Source: Chryseobacterium hagamense
GTDB taxonomy: Bacteria > Bacteroidota > Bacteroidia > Flavobacteriales > Weeksellaceae
Reading direction: 5' to 3'
Length of the DNA stretch: 45,429 bases
Assembly: GCF_007991455.1 (NCBI RefSeq)
Contig: NZ_BJYJ01000028.1
Location: forward strand, 1 to 45,429
Each line of letters begins with the position of its first letter. Position 1 is the first letter of the stretch. The notes under the pieces are model-generated. The model saw only the letters and a list, made by a program, of their open reading frames with translations, was not told the origin of the DNA and searched no databases. Position numbers and translations under genes: made by a program. Positions 8,690 to 16,928 of this stretch are shown here, in pieces.

Positions 8690-9100
8690 TTAAGCAAAAG
8701 ATTTACGCAGATTTTCCATAGGATTGGGTGGCTTCGGATACAGTCAATCATCGGTTGCCGTCGTTTAAAACCTGAGTATAATTTACAACTGCAAAATTCA
8801 ACATAGCGTTTGTCATTCCGAATGGAATCTAAGCATAGTATTAGCAATAAGCAGGAAGGGTTTACGGTTGTATTTATATGGATGACTAAAAAATCTCCCA
8901 CAAATCTGCGGATTTCACAGATAACGATGTGGCTTCGGCTTCGCGCATCCACCGAACCGTAGTTAAGTCATTGTATAAATGAGAATCTCTGATTTTCTTT
9001 CTTCTGTGCTCTAAAAATATGCGCAATAATTTAATCTGAAATCTTATGTGACTCATGTGTCAACAATTTTTTGTGGCTTTTGTGGTTAAAATTTTTACGT
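8690..9100. repeat. Dispersed intergenic repeat fragments
   Basis: A gene-free stretch made of degenerate repeat pieces. Bases 8981-9090 read GAGAATCTCTGATTTTCTTTC...GTGCTCTAAAAATA...CTGAAATCTTATGTGACTCATGTG. Nearly the same order of phrases occurs at 17647-17737. Around 8811 there is TGTCATTCCGAATGGAATCT, a form related to repeats near 17560 and 34380. The reading frame through 8665-8952 is low complexity and is not a gene. Confidence 0.65.
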
Positions 9101-9106
9101 TTAAAT

Positions 9107-9964
9107 TCAAGGATGCGCTATTTTGCTTAAATGTTTTTTCTTAAACGCTGAAGGCGTCTCACCAATGTATTTTTTAAACAGTTTATTAAAATAAGAGAGG
9201 CTTTCAAAACCCACCTGAAAGCAGACTTCGGTAATCCCTGAATTCTGGAGCAGCAGCAGTTTGGCCTGGTTGATCCGGTAATTGTTTACGAAATCGGTAA
9301 ACGTCATATTGGTCTGCTTCTTGAAATAACGGCAGAACGCAGGGGTGCTGAGGTTTACATTCCCGGCGATGACATTCACATTGGGAGCTTTATCGTAGTT
9401 TTCATGGATGTAATCATAGATCGTTCCCATCCGGATCTTATCGTTCAGGAACCATTTGATCCGGGTGTCTTCCGTATTCAGTTCCTTCACCTCATCGGAT
9501 TGGGCCAGGATCTGTAAAATTTCAATCAGCCCCATAAAAGAAGCGAAAGTATTTTCATCTTTCATCCGCTGCAGCTTTTCCACCACCCGATGCTTGGTTT
9601 CCCCTGAAAACGACAGGCCGAGGTAGGAACGGTCCAGTAATTTTTTGATCCTGTCAAATTCAGGAACGGAAAAGATAAAGTCCTGAATGAAATTTTCCCG
9701 CATCTGCAGCACCAATTGCTTACATTCCGTCTGGATCTTGTAATCAAAATTGAGGTGAGGCACATTGGATCCGATCAGCAGCAGATCGCTGTCTTTGAAA
9801 TCTGAGATATTCTTTCCCACATGACGGATGCCGTTGCTCGCTTCTACGTAAACCAGTTCCGTTTCCGGATGATAATGCCAGAAAAAGCAGTTTTTAAGCG
9901 ACGGGGAAAACAGCTTGAACGATTTGCCTTCTTCAAACTCAATAATCTCCTTCTGGATTTTCAT
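9107..9964 (-). CDS. AraC-family transcriptional regulator
   Basis: A 285-residue regulator. The N-terminal half is a cupin-like sensor (about 10-100; HYHPETELVYVE). The C-terminal AraC/XylS domain (about 185-280) has two helix-turn-helices, including VNVIAGNVNLSTPAFCRYFKK and the signature ending FESLSYFNKLFKKYIGETPSAFKK. It is divergently transcribed from the MFS exporter starting at 10103, so it most likely regulates that gene. The effector is unknown. A -7 box (TAAATTTG on the minus strand, 10022-10029) precedes it. Confidence 0.92.
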   Translation of the reverse strand: MKIQKEIIEFEEGKSFKLFSPSLKNCFFWHYHPETELVYVEASNGIRHVGKNISDFKDSDLLLIGSNVPHLNFDYKIQTECKQLVLQMRENFIQDFIFSVPEFDRIKKLLDRSYLGLSFSGETKHRVVEKLQRMKDENTFASFMGLIEILQILAQSDEVKELNTEDTRIKWFLNDKIRMGTIYDYIHENYDKAPNVNVIAGNVNLSTPAFCRYFKKQTNMTFTDFVNNYRINQAKLLLLQNSGITEVCFQVGFESLSYFNKLFKKYIGETPSAFKKKHLSKIAHP

Positions 9965-10021
9965 TAGGTTCTCTTTTGATTAATAATTAATTTAAATTTA
10001 ATTAAAATTGTTAATACAGAA

Positions 10022-10029
10022 CAAATTTA
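10022..10029 (-). promoter_or_regulatory. -7 box of the AraC regulator gene
   Basis: Reads TAAATTTG on the minus strand, 58 bases before the AraC start, inside the divergent AraC/MFS intergenic region. No clear -33 element was found. Confidence 0.5.
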
Positions 10030-10102
10030 CATCATTTCCGTTAAAGTATAACCGGTAAATTCTGTCGACTTTTGCACTTTGAAATAGTTAAAAGGCAATA
10101 CA

Positions 10103-11305
10103 ATGAAGATTGATAAAAGAATCATCCCGCTGGCCGTCGGCGGACTGGGGATCGGGACTACCGAATTTACCATTATGGGGCTGCTTCCCGATATGGCAAG
10201 AAGCCTGGGGATTAGCATTCCCGAGGCAGGGCACCTGATTTCGGCTTATGCTTTCGGGGTCGTGGTGGGCGCACCGCTGCTGATCGGTTATTCGGTAAAG
10301 TTTCCACCGAAGAAGGTGCTGATCGCCCTCATGATCATTTTTACCATATTCAATGCTTTATCGGCTGTTGCACCGGATTACACGACCATGATGATCATCC
10401 GATTTCTTTCGGGGCTTCCGCATGGTGCATTTTTCGGAGTAGGAACGGTGGTGGCTACCAGAATGGCGGCCAAAGGCAAGGAGGCATTTTACATTTCCCT
10501 GATGTTTACCGGGCTTACCATTGCCAACCTCGCGATGGTTCCTTTGGTAACCTATATCGGACATACCTTCCACTGGCGATGGTATTTCGCGATCGTTTCG
10601 GTAATCGGACTGCTGGCCCTGCTGTTTTTAAAGCTTTGGCTTCCGGTACTGGAAACCAATCAGGACACCCGTTTTACGGAAGAAATAAAATTTCTTAAAA
10701 GAAAACAGGCCTGGCTGGTGCTGATGATTACAGCCATCGGGTTCGGTGGTCTTTTTACTTGGTTCAGCTACATCACGCCGCTGATGACGATCGTTTCGGG
10801 GATTGAAGAAAGCCGGATGGCTTATGTGATGATCCTGGCCGGAGCGGGAATGGTGGTGGGAAACCTGGTCGGCGGTTATTTGTCAGACAGGCTTAACCCT
10901 GAAAAAACCTGTGTCCTGCTGATGACTCTGATGATGGTCTCACTGGCCGGGGTATTCTTCTTTTCGGAATATACCGTTGTCTCTTTGGTACTCACCTTTA
11001 TCTGCGGGGCTCTATCCATGTCGGTAGCGGCACCGATCAACATCATGATGATGAAGGCGGCACCAAAAAGTGAGATGATGGCTGCAGCCTTTATGCAGGC
11101 CGCCTTCAACTGTGCCAATGCGATGGGCGCGTTCTTAGGAGGGATTCCGCTGCAGAAAGGGTATGCCTATAATTATCCGTCCCTGGTCGGAGTAGGAATG
11201 ACACTTATCGGACTGGTCATTGCTTTCCGGTACAAGCAGCTGTATGCTTCACAGAAATTAAATAAAGGCGAATTAGCTGCCGGATGCGTTTCGTGTGATC
11301 AATAG
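10103..11305 (+). CDS. MFS transporter, DHA1 (AraJ/YdhP-like) family
   Basis: A 400-residue inner-membrane permease with about 12 hydrophobic helices. The N-terminus has GGLGIGTTEFTIMGLLPDMA, which is characteristic of DHA1 drug/sugar efflux proteins of the AraJ, YdhP and NepI type. The loop after helix 2 (KFPPKKVLI) and the repeated GGYLSDRLNP at the start of the second half fit the 6+6 layout. It likely exports a small polar compound or drug using the proton gradient. It is divergent from an AraC regulator, the usual inducible-efflux arrangement. A terminator follows. Confidence 0.9.
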   Translation: MKIDKRIIPLAVGGLGIGTTEFTIMGLLPDMARSLGISIPEAGHLISAYAFGVVVGAPLLIGYSVKFPPKKVLIALMIIFTIFNALSAVAPDYTTMMIIRFLSGLPHGAFFGVGTVVATRMAAKGKEAFYISLMFTGLTIANLAMVPLVTYIGHTFHWRWYFAIVSVIGLLALLFLKLWLPVLETNQDTRFTEEIKFLKRKQAWLVLMITAIGFGGLFTWFSYITPLMTIVSGIEESRMAYVMILAGAGMVVGNLVGGYLSDRLNPEKTCVLLMTLMMVSLAGVFFFSEYTVVSLVLTFICGALSMSVAAPINIMMMKAAPKSEMMAAAFMQAAFNCANAMGAFLGGIPLQKGYAYNYPSLVGVGMTLIGLVIAFRYKQLYASQKLNKGELAAGCVSCDQ

Positions 11306-11313
11306 ATAAAATA

Positions 11314-11342
11314 AAGGCTGTTCCGTACGGGAGCAGCCTTTT
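11314..11342 (+). terminator. Terminator of the MFS gene
   Basis: Stem AAGGCTG/CAGCCTT (11314-11320 with 11334-11340) with an inner TCC/GGA pairing and TTTT after it. Confidence 0.8.
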
Positions 11343-11350
11343 AATCTACC

Positions 11351-11376
11351 AAAAAAGACTGCCTAAAAAGACAGTC
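11351..11376 (-). terminator. Terminator of the SpoIIAA-like gene
   Basis: Stem GACTG/CAGTC (11357-11361 with 11372-11376), followed on the minus strand by six T. It lies back to back with the MFS terminator. Confidence 0.7.
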
Positions 11377-11401
11377 CTCAATTGTTTTTATAATAAGCTG
11401 T

Positions 11402-11782
11402 TTACGCTTCTACTTCATTCCCGTTTTTACACCAGTACAAAGCATTGTAAAGGTTTCCTTTTGGGAAGGACTTGAATTCTCCCGGCATGACCACACTGAA
11501 AATATCAGTGAAATTCTGTACTCCTTCTTTGTCTGTCACAATGGCGGCTCTGTTCCACTGGGTCAAATTTTTCAGTCCTAAAATAGCATCCTGCAGCCAG
11601 GCGCCCATGGTAAATTTGTCCAGGTCCGTATCAAGATACAATAGATAATTCAGCTCATTGTACTCATTCACCTTTTTCTGTACATGGGGAAGTACAAAGT
11701 TTTCAAAATCTTCTCTTGTTACATCTCCCGTTGCGCTGAAAGCAGCAACATTTTCCGGAGCTTCTGAAATAATCGTTATCAT
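11402..11782 (-). CDS. SpoIIAA-like STAS/IIA protein
   Basis: A 126-residue soluble protein of the SpoIIAA-like family (a STAS-like alpha/beta fold, not a true anti-sigma antagonist). Recognisable parts are the N-terminal strand with GDVTREDFENFVLPHV (about 19-34), the central YLDTDLDKFTMGAWLQDAILGLKN (about 49-72) and the strand RAAIVTD. The family is widespread in proteobacteria and Bacteroidetes and thought to bind hydrophobic ligands or to be stress related; function is not established. It is a single gene with its own terminator. Confidence 0.8.
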   Translation of the reverse strand: MITIISEAPENVAAFSATGDVTREDFENFVLPHVQKKVNEYNELNYLLYLDTDLDKFTMGAWLQDAILGLKNLTQWNRAAIVTDKEGVQNFTDIFSVVMPGEFKSFPKGNLYNALYWCKNGNEVEA

Positions 11783-11923
11783 ATCGTATATTTGTTAGGT
11801 GGTTCAGTTGAAGGTTAACAAAAAGTGAACCAATAATTAAATTTTCGTGGTACCACAGATGAATTATTTATTTTATTTAAAAAATTCTGATGTATCATCT
11901 GTAATTTGTTTTTTTTAAAGATG

Positions 11924-11952
11924 AAAAAACCCGTGACGGTTAAATCACGGGC
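11924..11952 (-). terminator. Terminator of the SIMPL gene
   Basis: On the minus strand GCCCGTGA/TCACGGG pairs (11945-11952 with 11930-11936) and is followed by TTTTTT. It lies 58 bases beyond the SIMPL stop. Confidence 0.85.
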
Positions 11953-12009
11953 TGCACACTTAAAATATAGATACCTGATGAAGGAACGTAGGCCCTTTAT
12001 CAATTGTTT

Positions 12010-12684
12010 CTAAAGGATTTCATATTTTGTTTTGATGCTGTATTTCAGCTTGATGTTATCAATATTGTCAAACGAATAGTCTACATTGGCATCGGCAGCT
12101 TCCAGCTGAACATTGGCTACTTTACTCCTGTAAGCCATCGGAAGCACAGTGTCGCTGGTATAATCTTCCATCTCTACAATTTCAAGGGGATTTCCCGTTT
12201 TTTTACCCATACTTTCCAGCAGGTAGTCGGCTTTTTCTTTAGCTGCTTTCAAAGCATTCACTTTTACCGTTTTTCTGAAATCGGCGATTTTGGTATTCTT
12301 AATTTCGCTGATGTTGATGCTGGTAACCCATTTCTGGTTCAGGCTTTCAAACAGATTTCCCATATTCGCCTTTTTCGTTACTTTAAACTCAAGGCTTTTG
12401 GTAAAGATCTTGGTTTTGGAATAAATGTTCTGGTACATCGATTTGAATTTGATGTCTTCGTTTTTCACTCCGTTGTTCTTTAAAATCTCGAACAGCTGTT
12501 TTTCATTATCGGCAAGCTGGTTTTTATTATCGCCTTTAATTCCGATGTTGAAGATAATCTCATCCGGTTCCACCTCCATTTCGGCAACGCCTGTTACTTC
12601 AATAAAATTCTTTTTAATCTCCTGCGCATTGATCAGACTTCCGAATACTAAAAATCCGATCAGTAAAAAATGTCTCCATTTCAT
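12010..12684 (-). CDS. Intact SIMPL-domain (DUF541) exported protein
   Basis: A 224-residue protein with a signal peptide ending near LINAQ (residue 21). A SIMPL/DUF541 domain follows: VTGVAEMEVEPDEIIFNIGI (about 30-49) is the classic first motif, and KVNALKAAKEKADYLLESMG (about 152-171) the second. Relatives include Brucella BP26, which assembles into ring-like periplasmic oligomers; the role is often stress linked. Upstream (12752-12780) lies a 21-bp-period direct repeat that also occurs in the promoter of the LytS/LytTR operon at 14.3 kb, so this gene is a candidate target of that system. Confidence 0.9.
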   Translation of the reverse strand: MKWRHFLLIGFLVFGSLINAQEIKKNFIEVTGVAEMEVEPDEIIFNIGIKGDNKNQLADNEKQLFEILKNNGVKNEDIKFKSMYQNIYSKTKIFTKSLEFKVTKKANMGNLFESLNQKWVTSINISEIKNTKIADFRKTVKVNALKAAKEKADYLLESMGKKTGNPLEIVEMEDYTSDTVLPMAYRSKVANVQLEAADANVDYSFDNIDNIKLKYSIKTKYEIL

Positions 12685-12724
12685 AATTTCCTGTTTTTAA
12701 TTTTAAATTTCTATAGTAAAATTA

Positions 12725-12732
12725 CAAAGAAT
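12725..12732 (-). promoter_or_regulatory. Candidate -7 element of the SIMPL gene
   Basis: Minus strand reads ATTCTTTG, close to TAnnTTTG (TATTCTTTG, one base longer). The LytTR-type direct repeat begins 19 bases upstream, a position suited to an activator. Confidence 0.4.
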
Positions 12733-12751
12733 AAAAACGGAATCCCATGGA

Positions 12752-12780
12752 ACTGGGTGAAAAGCGGATTTCACTTGGTG
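12752..12780. promoter_or_regulatory. LytTR-type direct-repeat operator, copy A
   Basis: ACTGGGTG (12752-12759) and ACTTGGTG (12773-12780) are direct repeats exactly 21 bases apart, two helical turns, as is usual for LytTR sites. The 14-mer TTTCACTTGGTGAA (12769-12782) is identical to 14291-14304. The tract ATAAAAACGG also occurs near both sites. It lies upstream of the intact SIMPL gene. Confidence 0.65.
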
Positions 12781-12814
12781 AATGGCAGGAAATAAGAAAT
12801 CCTGCTGACTGTGT

Positions 12815-13174
12815 TTACCGGTTTGTTAGAATAATTGATTTTCCGCTCCTGGTAACGAGTTTTTTAGCGTCCGGAAAAAGCTTTGTCCTGATGATCAGTT
12901 CATCATTATTTTCGGAGATGTGGTAGGTATCGGAGGACAGGAAGGCATCACTGATGTAATGTCCGAACAACCGCGTAGAACCTGACCGGTCCACCGAGTA
13001 AAAATCGACTTTATACTGGTGGATGCCCGTCTGGTAATATTTATAGATAATCTTTTCGTTAAGGTCGCTGGAAATAATCTTCGTTTCCATAAAATCGCTC
13101 TGTTCCAGGAAAGAACAGTTTTGCAGGAATAGAGTACATAAGCCCAGAAAGTAAAAAGCTTTTTTCATAATCAT
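12815..13174 (-). CDS. Small hypothetical lipoprotein
   Basis: A 119-residue protein with a signal peptide and lipobox FLQNC (Cys20). The start could be either of two ATGs (residue 1 or 3). The mature part is short and beta-rich, with alternating polar and hydrophobic residues (IIYKYYQTGIHQYKVDFYSV). I do not recognise a family. It lies between the intact and the broken SIMPL genes on the same strand, so it may share their regulation and act in the same envelope compartment. Confidence 0.65.
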   Translation of the reverse strand: MIMKKAFYFLGLCTLFLQNCSFLEQSDFMETKIISSDLNEKIIYKYYQTGIHQYKVDFYSVDRSGSTRLFGHYISDAFLSSDTYHISENNDELIIRTKLFPDAKKLVTRSGKSIILTNR

Positions 13175-13280
13175 GCTTGGTTTTAAACAAATATACTCAA
13201 TGCTAAATGATTGACTGTTAACGGAATTTCAATTAATATTAAGGTTTTGATACGAAAAATAAAGCTTTTGATAACATCCC

Positions 13281-14218
13281 TTAAAATAACCTGAACCGTT
13301 TTTTTTCTTTCTCGAATGAATGTTGTTCCGCTACTTTTCCTGTGCCCGGATTCCTTCTGATATTTAATTTAATCTCATACATCACCTGAATAACGGGTTC
13401 ATGAATAACCGGACCAATAACAAAATCGAATTCTTTGTCCAGGACCGGCTGGTAATAGGAAGTGACGGACTTGGCGGCCTGACTGACACTGGAAAACTTC
13501 GCCAGAGCCAGTGAAGAACTGTTATAGGCTTCGTAGGTCCGGTACATTTCCGTAGGCAGGGTAACCTTGAAGCCGTCGCTCACATTTTTTTCTGCTTTCC
13601 CGAAATTTTCACCCAGCAGGTTTTGAAGATTTTCTATTTTTTCCTGTAATGCCAGGGTTGCTTTACGGATCAGCTCTTTTCTGATGCTTTCCATGTTACC
13701 GGCAAAATAATCGACGCGTACGAGATCATAAATTTCGTTTTTGGATAAAATGGAGATGAAATCGTTCAGTTGCGAAGGATCGGTAAATTTAATATGGATG
13801 TTTTTCTTCAGCTCAAATCCTGCGGGTACTTCGTTGTAGGTCTTTTTACTCGACGTTTTTCTTGGTAAACGGGCACAAACGAAATCATGTCTACGTAAGT
13901 TTCGACTCCTTTCCGTGTTTTAATGTGTTCCAGCGAACTGGTAATGCGGCGGTCGATCAGGTCATTCACTTCTTCGGCGCTTTCTGCAACCTGGGTAATG
14001 CTGAAGATCGCAACGTATTCTTCCGCTTTTACATTGGCCAGACCTTTTACGCTGATGATGCTTTCGTTAACGGTCTGTGCAATAACGGGATCTGCGACAT
14101 TGATATTATTTTCGGAATACTGCATCCGGTTTCTGTAATTGATATTGCCTGAAACCTGCGGGAAAGACAATTGAAAGCACAAAACCGAAATTAACGGTAA
14201 AAAATTTTTCATGATCAT
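13281..14218 (-). pseudogene. Frameshifted SIMPL-domain protein gene
   Basis: The frame starting at 14218 gives a signal peptide and the first part of a SIMPL domain (ISVKGLANVKAEEYVAIFSI...), then stops at 13808. Shifting by one base near 13843-13860 reopens the frame: VPAGFELKKNIHIKF and ILSKNEIYDLVRVDYF continue without a stop into the second SIMPL motif (IRKELIRKATLALQEK) and on to 13281. A restored protein would be about 312 residues. The break lies at two runs of five A on the coding strand, so one A is probably lost, either by mutation, phase variation or sequencing error. Its promoter region is shared with the divergent LytS-like kinase and carries LytTR-type repeats. Confidence 0.8.
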
Positions 14219-14273
14219 TAAATTTAAAATTCTGCCGTAAAATTAATTTCGGAATCATGGATAAAAACGGCAG

Positions 14274-14302
14274 ACTTGGTGGGTATCCGTTTTCACTTGG
14301 TG
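14274..14302. promoter_or_regulatory. LytTR-type direct-repeat operator, copy B
   Basis: ACTTGGTG at 14274-14281 and again at 14295-14302, exactly 21 bases apart, in the divergent region between the broken SIMPL gene and the sensor kinase. Its right half with flanks (14291-14304) equals copy A over 14 bases. Orientation relative to the SIMPL gene is the same in both copies. Confidence 0.7.
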
Positions 14303-14331
14303 AACCGTTTCCCGTAAATCCCAGATATGTC

Positions 14332-14339
14332 TATCTTTG
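14332..14339 (+). promoter_or_regulatory. -7 box of the sensor kinase operon
   Basis: TATCTTTG, an exact TAnnTTTG match ending four bases before the kinase ATG at 14344, so the transcript would be essentially leaderless. No good -33 TTTG is present, which fits a promoter that needs an activator bound at 14274-14302. Confidence 0.6.
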
Positions 14340-14343
14340 TTTT

Positions 14344-16128
14344 ATGAAAATGCTCCGACTTTTTACCGTTTTCTTTTCAGTGGCTTTTGGAAATATGGCT
14401 TATTCCCAGAGCGGTAATGTTGTGGGGGAGGTACGGATGCAGACCAAAAAACTGGAAAAGGCGGTCGATACCAAAGATGAATCTGCACAGGCCGATTCCT
14501 ATTACAACATCGGTGAAACCTTCTTCAAGGACGGAAACTTCCGTAAGAGTGAAGAATATTATACAAAGGCTAAAACCATTTATGAAAAATTGGACGACCG
14601 GCCCAACATCGAAAAAACAAGTCGTAAACTGGCGCAATCCCAGGAAAAACAGAATAGGATCACCCCGGCCATCAGCAATTACAGCAGGGCGGCAGAAGTC
14701 AGTTCGCCTAAAAGCCGGGTTCTCAATTCCAATGATGCGACCCGGCTCTCCGTCAGTTCTCCCGAAGCAAAGGAAGAAGCCATCCGGAGCAACATCCGGC
14801 TGAACGAAAAGGAAAAAGACAACGGTGCACTGGCAACGAGCTACAGCCAGATGGCGGATGTTAACATTCAGCAGAATGACATTCCGAAAGCAGAAGCCAA
14901 TCTGACCAGTGCTTATCAGATATCCAAGAAGGAAGCGCCGCAGCAGGCTTTGGAAATCAACCGGAAACTGACAGATTTCTATGTAGACCACAGGAAGTTT
15001 GACAAGGCCATTGAAGCAAAAAAGAAAGTGTTAGAAGAAAATTTCGTAAAGGAAAACTCTAAAAAGGAAGTCGAGCAGATCCGGGAACTGGCAGATATTT
15101 ACATTAAGAAAAATAATCCGGAAGAAGCCATCGCCCTGTTGAAAAAGTCGTACGGCATCGCCCTTGAAAAAGGCCATACCCTGGACGCGCAGAAGAGCGT
15201 AAGGAAACTCGACAGCCTATACGGGATTTCCGGAAATACGGATGCTTCGGTAAGGCTTTACCGTGATTTCCTGGGAAATCTTCCTGAGCTCGTGGGCAAA
15301 GATAAAAGCCTGGTCGATGAAAAAGTACTGGAAGATACCGAACAGCGGATTACCCAGCTCGAAAAAGAAAAAGAGCTGAAGGATGAACTGATCCGTAAAA
15401 AGAATATTTTCAATTACGGATTGATGGCCGCATTGGCTATTTTAACAGCCTTAAGCATTTTCATTTTCAGAACCCTGAAAAAAGTTCAGGTAAAAAATAA
15501 AAAGATTGCCTTGCAATCGCTGCGCCGTGAGATGAATCCGCATTTTATTTTCAACAGCTTAAATTCGGTAAACCATTTTATTGCGACGAATAACGAACTG
15601 GAAGCCAACCAGTATCTCACCAGATTTTCAAAGCTGATGCGCGGCGTGATGGAAAATTCCACGGAAGATTTCATCCCGTTTCAGCAGGAGCTGGACCTTC
15701 TGCAGAATTACCTGGCGCTGGAAAAAACACGCTTCGCCGATAAATTCGATTATCAAATTGAAGTGGATGAAAGCCTGAATACGCAAAGCCTGAACGTTCC
15801 CGGAATGCTTGTACAGCCCTTCCTCGAAAATGCCATCTGGCACGGACTCCGGTACCGGACCGACAAAGGATTTCTTTCCCTGCGTTTTGAAAAGGAAAAC
15901 CAACAGCTGAAAATCAAAGTGGAAGACAACGGCATCGGCATCGAAGAAAGCAAAAAACAGAAAACGGAACACCAGAAAGCCCGTAAAGGGCGGGGCATGA
16001 AAAATACCGTGGAACGAATATCGCTGTTAAATGATCTATATAATCAGGAAATAGAGTGTAAGATCACGGATAAGAAAAATGCACAGGGCGTTGCTGTGGA
16101 AATCACCTATAAATTGATGAACAAATGA
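14344..16128 (+). CDS. LytS-like sensor histidine kinase with TPR sensor
   Basis: A 594-residue membrane kinase. The start at 14344 opens a signal peptide (MKMLRLFTVFFSVAFGNMAYSQ); the longer frame from 14257 would run through the operator. The sensor part (about 40-330) is a series of TPR-like helix pairs (ADSYYNIGETFFKDGNFRKSEEYY). A coiled coil leads to one transmembrane helix (about 356-378). The kinase part is the His_kinase/LytS type: REMNPHFIFNSLNSV with phospho-acceptor His400, then the N-box FLENAIWHGL (about residue 495) and G-boxes DNGIGI and GRGMKN. It overlaps the regulator gene by 4 bases. Confidence 0.93.
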   Translation: MKMLRLFTVFFSVAFGNMAYSQSGNVVGEVRMQTKKLEKAVDTKDESAQADSYYNIGETFFKDGNFRKSEEYYTKAKTIYEKLDDRPNIEKTSRKLAQSQEKQNRITPAISNYSRAAEVSSPKSRVLNSNDATRLSVSSPEAKEEAIRSNIRLNEKEKDNGALATSYSQMADVNIQQNDIPKAEANLTSAYQISKKEAPQQALEINRKLTDFYVDHRKFDKAIEAKKKVLEENFVKENSKKEVEQIRELADIYIKKNNPEEAIALLKKSYGIALEKGHTLDAQKSVRKLDSLYGISGNTDASVRLYRDFLGNLPELVGKDKSLVDEKVLEDTEQRITQLEKEKELKDELIRKKNIFNYGLMAALAILTALSIFIFRTLKKVQVKNKKIALQSLRREMNPHFIFNSLNSVNHFIATNNELEANQYLTRFSKLMRGVMENSTEDFIPFQQELDLLQNYLALEKTRFADKFDYQIEVDESLNTQSLNVPGMLVQPFLENAIWHGLRYRTDKGFLSLRFEKENQQLKIKVEDNGIGIEESKKQKTEHQKARKGRGMKNTVERISLLNDLYNQEIECKITDKKNAQGVAVEITYKLMNK

Positions 16129-16859
16129 AAATAAAAGCCGTAATCGTAGACGATGAACTGATGGCCAGAGAGGTTCTGAGAAGCTATCTCACCAAATACT
16201 GCCCGCAGGTCGAAATTTTAGGGGAAGCGGAGAACATTAGACAGGCTGTTCCTTTGATTACCGATAAACAACCGCAGCTTGTTTTCCTGGATGTCGAAAT
16301 GCCCTTCGGGAATGCCTTTGATGTGCTTGAAGCCACCAAAGACTTTTCCTATGAAACCATTTTCATTACGGCTTTTTCACAGTACTCCCTGCAGGCCCTG
16401 AACAAATCGGCAAGCTACTATATCCTGAAGCCCATCGATATTCAGGAGCTTATTGTAGCCGTAAACAAAGCGGCAGAAAGCATTGAGAGCAAGGAAGAGC
16501 TCAACCGGAATAAGATATTGCTCGAAAATTTAAAATTAAAACCGGAGAAACAACAGTTGATCCTTCCTACCTTACAGGGTTTTGACGTCGTAAAGACAGA
16601 AGACATCATCAGGCTACAGGCGGATGGCAATTTTACCCAGGTGTATCTTACGGACGGTTCCAGAAAAATGGTCTGCCGTTTCCTGAAACATTTCGACGAT
16701 CTGCTTGAAGCGCCATTCGTAAGGGTTCACCGTTCACACATCATCAATACGCGTTTTGTAAAATCTTACCATAAAAGCGGAACTGTAACCCTTTCCGACG
16801 ATACCGAGATCGAGGTCTCCGGCAGTTTCAAGGATACTTTCTTTAGAGTTTTTTCTTAA
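16125..16859 (+). CDS. LytTR-family response regulator
   Basis: A 244-residue DNA-binding regulator and partner of the kinase just upstream, with which it overlaps in ATGA. The receiver domain (1-120) has the acidic pair Asp9-Asp10 and phospho-acceptor Asp56 in VFLDVEMP. The LytTR domain (about 142-240) has the typical VRVHRSHIINTRFVKSY segment. LytTR proteins bind direct repeats about 21 bases apart; such repeats lie in this operon's own promoter region and upstream of the nearby SIMPL gene. Autoregulation plus control of the SIMPL genes is the natural inference. Confidence 0.93.
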   Translation: MKIKAVIVDDELMAREVLRSYLTKYCPQVEILGEAENIRQAVPLITDKQPQLVFLDVEMPFGNAFDVLEATKDFSYETIFITAFSQYSLQALNKSASYYILKPIDIQELIVAVNKAAESIESKEELNRNKILLENLKLKPEKQQLILPTLQGFDVVKTEDIIRLQADGNFTQVYLTDGSRKMVCRFLKHFDDLLEAPFVRVHRSHIINTRFVKSYHKSGTVTLSDDTEIEVSGSFKDTFFRVFS

Positions 16860-16928
16860 AGCGGAAAAACAGGAAATCTTTCAGGCACCATTTTTGAAGA
16901 ATTCAGGATACCACAAAAATATTCTGTT

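Noticed and set aside
8665..8952. 95-codon minus-strand frame in the gap after lipA
   Set aside because: Runs through degenerate repeat DNA and the lipA terminator; no start context or family.
12004..12483. 159-codon plus-strand frame
   Set aside because: Lies antisense inside the SIMPL gene, whose protein has a signal peptide and family motifs; the plus-strand frame has Phe-rich composition typical of a shadow frame.
14257..14343. N-terminal extension of the kinase
   Set aside because: Would run through both LytTR-type repeats and the -7 box, and would bury the signal peptide.
14377..14991. 204-codon minus-strand frame
   Set aside because: Antisense to the TPR sensor of the kinase; hydrophobic and Phe-rich, as expected for a complement of Lys/Glu-rich codons.
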